Assembly: GCF_000508185.1 (NCBI RefSeq)
Contig: NZ_AYOY01000142.1
Location: forward strand, 1-52,894
Reading direction: 5' to 3'
Source of the DNA: Sphingobium sp. C100
GTDB lineage: Bacteria > Pseudomonadota > Alphaproteobacteria > Sphingomonadales > Sphingomonadaceae
Length of the DNA: 52,894 nt
Numbering within the stretch: the stretch's first letter is position 1; the number at the start of each line of letters is the position of its first letter. Shown here piece after piece: positions 20,371-27,543 of this stretch. Under the pieces are notes generated by a model. It was given only the letters and a program-made list of their open reading frames with translations, made no database searches and had not been told where the DNA came from. Made by a program: the position numbers and the translations under genes.

Positions 20371-21765
20371 TCAGCTTGTCGCAGTTTTTCCGTGCGCCTC
20401 TCCCATGCGTCGGATCGCCGCAACTTTGGCATGGAGCGGCGCCCAGTCATCGTCCTGATCGATCGCGCTCCAGATCGCCTCGACCTCGTCAATATGCATG
20501 GAGCAAGGCGCGTCGTCGGACCAATAGGCATGATCCCTCGCCCCCGGCGCCGCCGGGAAATCCGCGATCGCCTCGCGGAACGGCGTCCAGGCGGCATCGT
20601 CATAGCCCGCGCCCTCGCGCGCCGCGCCGCCACGCCAATCATGGAAGAAACGGTCGATCGGTGTCCCGCTCGTCACCATGGCGCGCACCGCCGCCTCGAT
20701 CATCGGGCCGGGCGCCTGTCCCGGCGCCACGCCCAATCGCCAGCAGAAACGCCGCTGCATCGCGTCCCCATATAGCGCGGGAAACCGCTCAAGCTGATCG
20801 ATCAGCGGCTGCGCTTCCACCAGCGGGCGCAGCGACACCGCCAGTTGCGCCACGTCCCAGTGAATCGCCTCTGCCTGCCGCCCGAAGGCGTAGAGGCCCG
20901 CATGGTCGAAATAAGCGGCGGTGAAGGCCGCATCCCACAGGGGGGTGAAGCGCCACGGCCCATAGTCGAAACTTTCGCCCGTCACGTTGATATTGTCGCT
21001 GTTGAGCACGCCATGAACGAAGCCCGCGACCATGTAGCTCGCCGCCAGATCGGCGGTGCGCTCGACCACCCGGCCGAGCAATTGCGCGGGGGGATTGTCG
21101 CCCGGCGCTTCGTCATAGAGCCGGGTCAGCGCATAGTCGGTCAGTCTTTCCAGCAGCGCCTTGTCATCCTGAAAGGCCGCGCGCTGGAACGATCCGATGC
21201 GGACATGCGAATGGCTCAGCCGCACCATCACCGCGCCACGGGTGGGGGAGGGTTCGTCATTGCGTTCCAGCGCCTCGCCCGTCTCGATGATGGAAAAGGT
21301 CTTGGATGTATTGACGCCCAGCGCCTCCAGCATTTCCGTCGCCAGAATCTCACGCACACCACCCTTCAAGGTCAGCCGCCCGTCGCCAAAGCGGCTATAG
21401 GGCGTCTGGCCCGAACCCTTGGTGCCCAGGTCCAGCAGGCGGCCGGCATCGTCGCGCAACTGGGCGAACAGGAAGCCGCGTCCGTCGCCGATGTCGGGGT
21501 TGTATTGGCGGAACTGGTGGCCATGATAGCGCAGCGCCAGCGGCCGCGGCAGGCTGCCCGCCAGCGGCGCGAAGCGCCCGAAATGCGCGATCCATTGGGC
21601 GTCGCTCAAATCGGCCAGTCCCACTGATGCGGCGGCGCGGTCGTTGCGGTAGCGCAGGATGGTTTGCGGGAAGTCGGCGGCCGTGACCGGATCGGCGATG
21701 GCGGGCATCAGCGTGTCGATTTCGGTCGCGGGACGAAATTTGGCGGCTTGCGGCGTCTGGCTCAT
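20371..21765 (-). CDS. selO: Protein adenylyltransferase SelO (YdiU family)
   Basis: Pseudokinase-fold enzyme that AMPylates protein hydroxyls in redox control. 464 residues, near the bacterial norm. Motifs: ALRYHGHQFRQYNPDIGDGRGFL, the inverted ATP-binding region DLGTKGSGQTPYSRFGDGR, REILATEMLEALG, VRLSHSHVRIGSF, and the catalytic/metal segment HGVLNSDNINVTGESFDYGPW. It ends ...KTATS with a TGA; the sequence after the TGA does not look like a selenocysteine extension. It is head-to-head with the hydrolase at 21803, leaving only 37 bp for both promoters. Confidence 0.93.
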   Translation of the reverse strand: MSQTPQAAKFRPATEIDTLMPAIADPVTAADFPQTILRYRNDRAAASVGLADLSDAQWIAHFGRFAPLAGSLPRPLALRYHGHQFRQYNPDIGDGRGFLFAQLRDDAGRLLDLGTKGSGQTPYSRFGDGRLTLKGGVREILATEMLEALGVNTSKTFSIIETGEALERNDEPSPTRGAVMVRLSHSHVRIGSFQRAAFQDDKALLERLTDYALTRLYDEAPGDNPPAQLLGRVVERTADLAASYMVAGFVHGVLNSDNINVTGESFDYGPWRFTPLWDAAFTAAYFDHAGLYAFGRQAEAIHWDVAQLAVSLRPLVEAQPLIDQLERFPALYGDAMQRRFCWRLGVAPGQAPGPMIEAAVRAMVTSGTPIDRFFHDWRGGAAREGAGYDDAAWTPFREAIADFPAAPGARDHAYWSDDAPCSMHIDEVEAIWSAIDQDDDWAPLHAKVAAIRRMGEAHGKTATS

Positions 21766-21802
21766 ATGGCGATATGGGGGCGCCAGGGCGGAAGGATCAA
21801 GC

Positions 21803-22684
21803 TTGACCGGCTATAAGGACGGATATTGGTGGTCACCCGATGGGCTGCGGCTCCATTATCGGGATTATCCAGCAACAGGAGCAGGTAGCGATGACGGGCG
21901 CCCGCCCTTGTTGTGCCTGCCGGGCCTGACCCGCAATGCCCGCGATTTCGAGCCGCTGGCCGGCCGACTGGCTGGCGAATGGCGGCTCATCTGCCCGGAC
22001 ATGCGCGGCCGCGCCGAAAGCGCCTATGCCAAGGATGCGATGACCTATGTCCCGCTGAGCTATTTGCAGGACATCAGCCGATTGCTGGCGGACCTCGCCA
22101 TCACGCGCTTCGTCGCGGTCGGCACTTCGCTGGGCGGGCTTATCACCATGTTGATCGCCGCGACTCATCGTGAATGGCTGGCTGGCGCCGTGCTTAACGA
22201 TGTCGGCCCGGCGCTGGATGATGCGGGACTGGATCGTATCCGGTCCTATGTCGGCGTCGGTCAGTCGCACCCCACCTGGGTCCATGCCGCCCGCGCCCTG
22301 GCGGAGGCGAATGCCGACGTCTATCCGGGCTATGGCCTGGAGCAATGGATCGCCATGGCCAAGCGTCTCTATCGCCTCAACAGCGGCGGGCGCATCGTGC
22401 TGGACTATGACATGAAGATCGCCGAACCGATCCGCGCCATGGGCAGCGAGGCGGGGGTCGATATGTGGCCGGTGATGCAGGCGTTTCGCGGTATCCCAAC
22501 GCTGCTGCTGCGCGGTGAACGGTCCGACCTGCTGAGCGTCGCCAGCGCCCGGCGCATGGTCGGGGAAATTGGCGAAGGCGCCGAACTGGTTACGGTGCCC
22601 GATGTCGGTCACGCCCCGGCGCTGGATGAACCCGAAAGCGCGGCGGCGATCGACCGGCTGCTCGATCGGGTGTTGCGTGGCTGA
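21803..22684 (+). CDS. Alpha/beta-hydrolase, MenH/epoxide-hydrolase-like
   Basis: 293 residues from TTG 21803, chosen because GAAGGA lies 6 bases upstream and because the open frame before it overlaps selO. The oxyanion-hole motif is LCLPGLTRNARDFE, the nucleophile elbow GTSLGG, the acid probably the Asp in GERSDLLS, and the His in VGHAPALDEP. No signal peptide is present, so it is cytosolic. The precise substrate is unknown. It overlaps the following glycosyltransferase by 8 bp, so the two are translationally linked. Confidence 0.82.
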   Translation: MTGYKDGYWWSPDGLRLHYRDYPATGAGSDDGRPPLLCLPGLTRNARDFEPLAGRLAGEWRLICPDMRGRAESAYAKDAMTYVPLSYLQDISRLLADLAITRFVAVGTSLGGLITMLIAATHREWLAGAVLNDVGPALDDAGLDRIRSYVGVGQSHPTWVHAARALAEANADVYPGYGLEQWIAMAKRLYRLNSGGRIVLDYDMKIAEPIRAMGSEAGVDMWPVMQAFRGIPTLLLRGERSDLLSVASARRMVGEIGEGAELVTVPDVGHAPALDEPESAAAIDRLLDRVLRG

Positions 22685-23807
22685 ACCGCCCCATATTCTC
22701 CACGTCCATGGCAGCTTCACCCTGGGCGGCAAGGAAGCGCGCGCGGTGCGCCTGATGAATATCTGGGGCGACAAGGCGCGGCACAGCATCGTCAGCGCCG
22801 ATCCCGATGCGCTGGGCGCGCGCGCGGCGATCGACCCGGCGATCCGGGTCGATTTCCCCGATGGCCCGTCCTTCGCCGGCAAGCCGGGCCTTGCCCGCTA
22901 TCGCCAGATCAGGGCGTTTCTCAAGACGTTCGACCTGATCCTGACCTATAATTGGGGATCGATGGATGCGGTCATGGCGCATCGGCTGGCCGGGCCATCG
23001 GCCGCCCTGCCGCCGCTGATCCATCATGAAGATGGTTTCAACGCCGACGAAATCGATCGGCTGAAGACCAAGCGTAACCTGTTCCGCAGGGTCGCTCTGC
23101 AAAAGGCGCAGGGGCTGGTGGTGCCATCGGTCCGGCTGGAGGGCATTGCCCGCACGGTGTGGAAACAGCCCGCGCGCAAGGTGCATCTGATCCGCAACGG
23201 CATCGACGTCGCCCGCTATGCCGATCCCCCAGCGCCCGACGCCATGCCCGGCCTGATCCGCACGCCCGGCAAGCTGCTGGTCGGCACGCTCGCCGGTCTG
23301 CGGGCAGTTAAGAATATCCCGCGTCTGGTCCGCGCCGTCGCCGCGCATCGGGACCGGCTGCAACTGGTGGTGGTGGGCGAGGGGCCGGAGCGCGACGCGA
23401 TCGTCGCGGAAGCCGCGGCGCATGGCCTGGACGACCTTTATATGGCCGGCTTCATGGACCGTCCCTGGCGCTTCGTCGGCCTGTTCGACATTTTCGCCCT
23501 GTCGTCCGACAGCGAACAATTTCCGATCTCGCTGGTGGAAGCGATGGCGGCCGGAATTCCCGCTGCGTCGATGGATGTCGGCGACGTCGCCGACATGGTC
23601 GCGCCGGAGAACCGGGCCTTTGTGGTGCGGGACGAGGCGGGGCTGGCACAGGCGCTGGGCGCGCTGGCCGCCGACCCCGATCTGCGGGTCAGGCTGGGGG
23701 CCGCCAACCGCGCCCGCGCCGGCCGGGATTTCGCCGAGGAAACCATGGTGGATGCTTATGCGTCCTTATATGGCGAGGCTCTGGCCAGCCCCTTGATTTT
23801 GCGCTAG
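22677..23807 (+). CDS. Glycosyltransferase family 4
   Basis: 376 residues from GTG 22677, inside the last codons of the hydrolase gene. Two Rossmann-like domains are visible: an N-terminal acceptor domain (PPHILHVHGSFTLGGKEARAVRLMN) and a C-terminal nucleotide-sugar domain with VGTLAGLRAVKNIPRLVRAV, VVVGEGPERDAI and the retaining-GT segment SSDSEQFPISLVEAMAAG. The sequence fits the GT4 fold, but donor and acceptor are unknown. There is no polysaccharide cluster nearby, only the linked hydrolase. Confidence 0.83.
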   Translation: MAEPPHILHVHGSFTLGGKEARAVRLMNIWGDKARHSIVSADPDALGARAAIDPAIRVDFPDGPSFAGKPGLARYRQIRAFLKTFDLILTYNWGSMDAVMAHRLAGPSAALPPLIHHEDGFNADEIDRLKTKRNLFRRVALQKAQGLVVPSVRLEGIARTVWKQPARKVHLIRNGIDVARYADPPAPDAMPGLIRTPGKLLVGTLAGLRAVKNIPRLVRAVAAHRDRLQLVVVGEGPERDAIVAEAAAHGLDDLYMAGFMDRPWRFVGLFDIFALSSDSEQFPISLVEAMAAGIPAASMDVGDVADMVAPENRAFVVRDEAGLAQALGALAADPDLRVRLGAANRARAGRDFAEETMVDAYASLYGEALASPLILR

Positions 23808-23819
23808 GGCCGCGCGAAA

Positions 23820-23848
23820 TTCGTCGCAGGCAGTTAATGCTGCTATAG
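23820..23848 (+). promoter_or_regulatory. Possible sigma-70 promoter for nitronate monooxygenase-like gene
   Basis: TTCGTC at 23820-23825 and CTATAG at 23843-23848, separated by 17 bases, about 50 bp before the next gene start. The -10 box is identical to that proposed for the second tRNA-Asn gene. Assigned by eye only. Confidence 0.35.
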
Positions 23849-23900
23849 GGTTGTTTTTTACCCGGTCGCGGGGGGCCGGTCCGTTTTGCGGGAGATATCG

Positions 23901-25304
23901 TTGTTCAAGGGGTTGAAGCCCATCGTCTATGGTGGCCGTGAAGTATGGCCGCTGGTCGAAGGCGGCAAGGGCGTTGCCGTATCCAACCACGCCAGTTCGG
24001 GCGCCTGGGCGGCCGCTGGCGGCATCGGTACGGTGTCGGCGGTCAATGCCGACAGCTATGACAGTTTCGGTAATGTCATCCCCCAAATCTATCATGGCCG
24101 CACCCGCCGGGACCGGCATGAGGAACTGATCGCCTATGCCGTTGACGGCGCGGTCGAGCAGGTAAAGCGCGCGTTCGAAATCGCCGGCGGCAAGGGCGCG
24201 ATCAACATCAATGTGCTGTGGGAAATGGGCGGCGCGCAGCGCGTCCTCCATGGCGTGCTCGAAAAGACGCGCGGCATGGTGGCCGGCGTCACCTGCGGCG
24301 CGGGGATGCCCTATAAGCTGAGCGAGATCGCGGCATCCTATGGCGTGTCCTACCTCCCCATCGTGTCCTCCGGCCGCGCCTTCCGCGCATTGTGGAAGCG
24401 CGCTTATTCCAAGGCGTCGGAATGGCTGGCGGCGGTGGTCTATGAAGATCCCTGGCTGGCTGGCGGCCATAACGGCCTGTCCAACGCCGAAGACCCGCGC
24501 GCGCCCCAGGACCCCTATCCCCGCGTCCGCGACCTGCGCGCGACCATGCGCGAAGGCGGTATTTCGGATGATGTGCCGATCGTCATGGCGGGCGGCGTCT
24601 GGGCGCTCAAGGACTGGAACGACTGGATCGACAATCCCGAACTGGGCGCGATCATGTTCCAGTTCGGCACCCGTCCGCTGCTGACGCAGGAAAGCCCAAT
24701 CCCCCAGCTGTGGAAAGAACGGCTGATGCAACTGGAGCCGGGCGACGTGCTGTTGCACCGTTTTTCGCCCACCGGCTTCTACAGTTCGGCGGTCCGCAAT
24801 CCCTTCCTGCGCCAGCTTGAAGCGCGGTCGGAACGGCAGATCCCCTTCAGCACCGAACAGGCGGGCGATCATACGCACCAGCTTGACGCGGGCGTGAAGG
24901 GCAAGAATTTCTGGGTCACGCTGGGCGATCTGATGCGCGCGCGCGAATGGGTGGGGCAGGGCTTCACCGCCGCGCTCAAGACGCCGGACAATACGCTGGT
25001 CTTCGTGACCGAGGAGGAACGGTCGGAAATCCGCAAGGACCAGGCCGACTGCATGGGTTGCCTGTCGCAATGCGCCTTTTCCAGCTGGATGGACAGCGAG
25101 ACCAACTCGACCGGTCGTCTGGCCGACCCACGCAGCTTCTGCATCCAGAAGTCGCTCCAGGAAGCCGTCCATGGCGGCGATCTCGACAAGAATCTGCTGT
25201 TCGCGGGCCATGGCGCCTATAAGTTCAAGCAGGATCCCTTTTATTCGAACGGGTTCGTGCCGACCGTGAAGCAACTGGTCGACCGCATCCTGACGGGCGA
25301 CTGA
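23901..25304 (+). CDS. Nitronate monooxygenase / 2-nitropropane dioxygenase-like flavoprotein
   Basis: 467 residues from TTG 23901, with GGGAG 6 bases upstream (an earlier in-frame TTG at 23886 lacks a site). TIM-barrel FMN-binding fold of the NMO/IMPDH-like class: KPIVYGGREVWPLVEGGKGV, SSGAWAAAGGIGTVSAVN, GAININVLWEMGG, a GVTCGAGMP turn, VSSGRAF, and the phosphate-site segment IVMAGGVWALKDW. It is longer than typical NMO (about 350). The extra C-terminal part has a Cys cluster (DCMGCLSQCAF plus a later SFCIQ) that could bind metal or form disulfides. The true substrate is uncertain; NMO is a family call only. Its stop overlaps the DUF2093 start (TGATG). Confidence 0.75.
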   Translation: MFKGLKPIVYGGREVWPLVEGGKGVAVSNHASSGAWAAAGGIGTVSAVNADSYDSFGNVIPQIYHGRTRRDRHEELIAYAVDGAVEQVKRAFEIAGGKGAININVLWEMGGAQRVLHGVLEKTRGMVAGVTCGAGMPYKLSEIAASYGVSYLPIVSSGRAFRALWKRAYSKASEWLAAVVYEDPWLAGGHNGLSNAEDPRAPQDPYPRVRDLRATMREGGISDDVPIVMAGGVWALKDWNDWIDNPELGAIMFQFGTRPLLTQESPIPQLWKERLMQLEPGDVLLHRFSPTGFYSSAVRNPFLRQLEARSERQIPFSTEQAGDHTHQLDAGVKGKNFWVTLGDLMRAREWVGQGFTAALKTPDNTLVFVTEEERSEIRKDQADCMGCLSQCAFSSWMDSETNSTGRLADPRSFCIQKSLQEAVHGGDLDKNLLFAGHGAYKFKQDPFYSNGFVPTVKQLVDRILTGD

Positions 25305-25543
25305 TGGCGTCCGATATGGTTGGCGATATGGTTGGCGATATTCAGGGGCTGGCGGTGCTGCATTATGACACGCCGCATTTCGAAATGGTGCGGCCGGGGC
25401 AGTTCGTGCTGTGCGCCGTGTCCGGCGCGCGGATCGACCTTGAAGACCTCAAATATTGGAGCGCGGAGTTTCAGGAAGCCTATCGCGGGCCGGAAGAAGC
25501 GACTCGCGCTTTTCTGAAGCATCGCGCCTCCGGGCAGGGCTGA
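25304..25543 (+). CDS. DUF2093 family protein
   Basis: 79 residues with the family signature MVRPGQFVLCAVSGARIDLEDLKYWSAEFQEAY, function unknown. ATG 25304 overlaps the previous stop by one base. The N-terminus carries a tandem 12-bp repeat (GATATGGTTGGC at 25313-25324 and 25325-25336) that encodes MVGD twice and creates alternative starts at 25316 and 25328. The gene is probably translated with the flavoprotein ahead of it. Confidence 0.85.
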   Translation: MASDMVGDMVGDIQGLAVLHYDTPHFEMVRPGQFVLCAVSGARIDLEDLKYWSAEFQEAYRGPEEATRAFLKHRASGQG

Positions 25544-25686
25544 ACCGGCTGGGCGACTATGGTTGCGATCCCATTTTGGGTTGGCGCACGGCTCCGATAT
25601 TTCGAGGGGCATGGAATGGTCATTCATCGCCCTCACGATGCGCTTCGCCGCAACTTTGCTGTTCCGCCGGGGTGAAAACTGTTGTA

Positions 25687-25730
25687 ATCCTTCCTGAGAG
25701 GCGACGAGAGAGCGCCGAGGGTGGAAGGAT
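25687..25730 (+). promoter_or_regulatory. Hairpin burying a ribosome binding site
   Basis: ATCCTTCC (25687-25694) pairs perfectly with GGAAGGAT (25723-25730), and an inner GGCG (25700-25703) pairs with CGCC (25713-25716). The 3' arm contains the GGAAGGA that would be the Shine-Dalgarno of the 29-codon frame starting at 25739. The fold would therefore hide the start of that peptide. It is not recognised as a known riboswitch. Confidence 0.55.
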
Positions 25731-25738
25731 GTCTGCTA

Positions 25739-25828
25739 ATGTCTCGTATCGACATTTTTGGTGATCGTATTTGTATCATATCGAGCCTGCTGATCGTCGG
25801 CTGGTTTCTCTACAGCATCATAGCCTGA
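25739..25828 (+). CDS. 29-residue single-helix membrane peptide (candidate small gene)
   Basis: ATG 25739 to TGA 25828. The N-terminal half is polar and charged (MSRIDIFGDR) and the rest is one hydrophobic helix (ICIISSLLIVGWFLYSIIA). GAAGGA lies 9 bases before the ATG, inside a hairpin arm. Size and layout recall small membrane peptides such as TisB-type toxins, but similarity is only in architecture; no antisense partner was identified. An overlapping 11-codon frame begins at ATG 25729 and could act as a leader. The coding potential of so short a frame is uncertain. Confidence 0.45.
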   Translation: MSRIDIFGDRICIISSLLIVGWFLYSIIA

Positions 25829-25922
25829 TCGCGTTCCGGTCGCCCGCTGTCGGGGTGGTCGGGGCCGCGCTATCGGGCCCGAAGTGTGTCCGTCATTTGC
25901 ATGAGTTTTTGGAGAAATCATT

Positions 25923-26303
25923 TTGTTCAGCCATGTCATGGTCGGCTCGGAAAATCTGGATCGCTCCAGGGCCTTTTACGATGCCCTGTTCACGGCCGTC
26001 GGCGGGAAGCCGGCGGTAACCGATGAAAAGGGTCGGTTGATCTATATGCATGATGGCGCGGTGTTCATGGTGACCCGCCCGATCGACGGAGAGCCAGCCT
26101 GTCATGCCAATGGCGGCACGATCGGCTTTGCGATGGCGTCGCCCGACCAGGCGGATGCCTGGCACGCGGCCGGCGTCGCGGCGGGGGGCACGGCGTGCGA
26201 GGACCCGCCGGGCGTAAGGGAAGGCGGGTTTGGCACGCTGTACCTCGCCTATTTGCGCGATCCCGACGGCAACAAGCTATGCGGTCTGCACCGGGTCGGC
26301 TGA
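25923..26303 (+). CDS. VOC (glyoxalase/bleomycin-resistance fold) protein
   Basis: 126 residues from TTG 25923, with GGAG 8 bases upstream. The vicinal-oxygen-chelate fold shows MFSHVMVGSENLDRSRAFYDALF (first beta-alpha unit), GGTIGFAMASPDQADAWHAA, and the final AYLRDPDGNKLCGLHR. His4 and the late residues would be metal ligands if it is an enzyme. Members include lyases, dioxygenases and binding proteins, so the function stays open. Confidence 0.85.
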   Translation: MFSHVMVGSENLDRSRAFYDALFTAVGGKPAVTDEKGRLIYMHDGAVFMVTRPIDGEPACHANGGTIGFAMASPDQADAWHAAGVAAGGTACEDPPGVREGGFGTLYLAYLRDPDGNKLCGLHRVG

Positions 26304-26470
26304 GCCTGACCCGATCGGCAAAGACGTTCGATCCCCCTAGGTAGATCACCGGGCTTCACGCCCATGTTATTTTGACGAATAAGACCCCGACCCGCGTCAC
26401 CAAAGGCTGAAGCACTGGGTATCGCATCGACCTCGCCAGGTGCCGTGTTCCCTTGTTCGAGGAGAAGAGG

Positions 26471-26629
26471 ATGACACGCAAAACCGTCGATCGCCCGCGT
26501 CCACGCCGCACGGACGAAGTGCCGGAGGAAATCTACATTCCTCATCCGTCCTGGACCCGCCCGAACCGCGAGCCGGTGGCGAATGACGTTCTGGCGCCCG
26601 GTGAATTCTGGGCGAAGCTCGGCCTTTAA
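26471..26629 (+). CDS. 52-residue basic/proline-rich protein, unknown function
   Basis: ATG 26471, preceded by GGAGAAGAGG, an excellent ribosome binding site; stop TAA 26627-26629. The product is rich in Arg and Pro at the start (TRKTVDRPRPRRTDEVPEE), then IYIPHPSWTRPNREPVANDV and the aromatic end GEFWAKLGL. There is no signal or membrane segment. It looks like a small conserved hypothetical rather than random sequence because of the SD and in-phase third-position GC. It ends 5 bp from the stop of the convergent purU. Confidence 0.6.
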   Translation: MTRKTVDRPRPRRTDEVPEEIYIPHPSWTRPNREPVANDVLAPGEFWAKLGL

Positions 26630-26634
26630 GGCGG

Positions 26635-27501
26635 TTAGCGGAAAACCACGGTCTTGCCGCCGTTCAGCAGCACGCGCCGGTCGGCGATCCAGCCCACCGC
26701 GCGGGCCAGCACCTGCGCTTCGATGTCGCGGCCGATGCGGATCATGTCGTCGGCGGTGGCGCGATGGTCGATGCGTTCGACCGCCTGTTCGATGATCGGC
26801 CCTTCGTCCAGGTCGGCGGTGACGAAATGGGCGGTCGCGCCGATCAGCTTGACGCCCCGTTCATGCGCGCGGTGATAGGGGCGGGCGCCCTTGAAGCCGG
26901 GCAGGAAGCTGTGGTGGATGTTCACGCAGCGCCCCGCCATCCGTTCGACCAGGCCTTCCGATAATATCTGCATATAGCGGGCCAGGATCAGATAGTCGGA
27001 CCGGCCGCGATCGAATATGTCGAGCAGCGCGGCTTCCTGCCTGGCCTTGTCGCCATTGGACGGCAACTCATGATAGGGGATGCCGTGCCATTCGGTGATG
27101 CGACGCATGTCGGGGTGGTTGGACACCACGCCCATGATGTCGACCGTCAGCATTCCGGTCTGCCAGCGATGGAGCAGGTCGGCCAGGCAATGCGATCCTT
27201 TCGACACGGCGATCAGCATCCGGGGCCGGTGGCTCGCTTCGGTCAGGGACCAGTCCATGGCGAAGCCCTCACCGATGTCGGCAAAGTCGGCGCGCAGCCC
27301 GTCGGTATCGCGCATCCTCTCGTCGGTCGCCTCGAACGCGACGCGCATGAAGAACAGGCCGGCCTCGCGGTCGGCATATTGCTGGCTATCGGTGATGAAG
27401 CCGCCGCGCTCCGCCAGGAAACGGCTGACCGCCGCGACGATGCCGACGCGATCGGCGCAGACCAGGGTCAGCACCCAGGATGAAACGACAGGATCTGGCA
27501 A
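26635..27501 (-). CDS. purU: Formyltetrahydrofolate deformylase
   Basis: Hydrolyses 10-formyl-THF to formate and THF, balancing one-carbon pools and supplying formate for PurT. 288 residues with an N-terminal ACT domain (SWVLTLVCADRVGIVAAVSRFL, about 7-85) and a formyltransferase-type catalytic domain with the triad region VNIHHSFLPGFKGARPYHRAHERGVKLIGATAHFV (Asn, His) and DLDEGPII (Asp). Length and order match PurU. Confidence 0.95.
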   Translation of the reverse strand: MPDPVVSSWVLTLVCADRVGIVAAVSRFLAERGGFITDSQQYADREAGLFFMRVAFEATDERMRDTDGLRADFADIGEGFAMDWSLTEASHRPRMLIAVSKGSHCLADLLHRWQTGMLTVDIMGVVSNHPDMRRITEWHGIPYHELPSNGDKARQEAALLDIFDRGRSDYLILARYMQILSEGLVERMAGRCVNIHHSFLPGFKGARPYHRAHERGVKLIGATAHFVTADLDEGPIIEQAVERIDHRATADDMIRIGRDIEAQVLARAVGWIADRRVLLNGGKTVVFR

Positions 27502-27543
27502 CGGCCCCTCCGATAATGATGGGAAGCCGTTGCCCTAACCCGT

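Larger units (their letters stand above)
25544..25922. other. 379-bp gap between DUF2093 and VOC genes
   Basis: No conventional gene is visible. It contains a hairpin (25687-25730) and a 29-codon membrane-peptide frame (25739-25828), described separately. The first ~130 bp and the last ~90 bp show no clear promoter boxes or terminator; GGAG at 25911-25914 is the ribosome binding site of the VOC gene. Confidence 0.6.

Noticed and set aside
20340-20373. TGA at the end of selO read as selenocysteine
   Set aside because: Following codons do not give a plausible SelO terminus and no hairpin resembling a SECIS follows; a normal stop fits.
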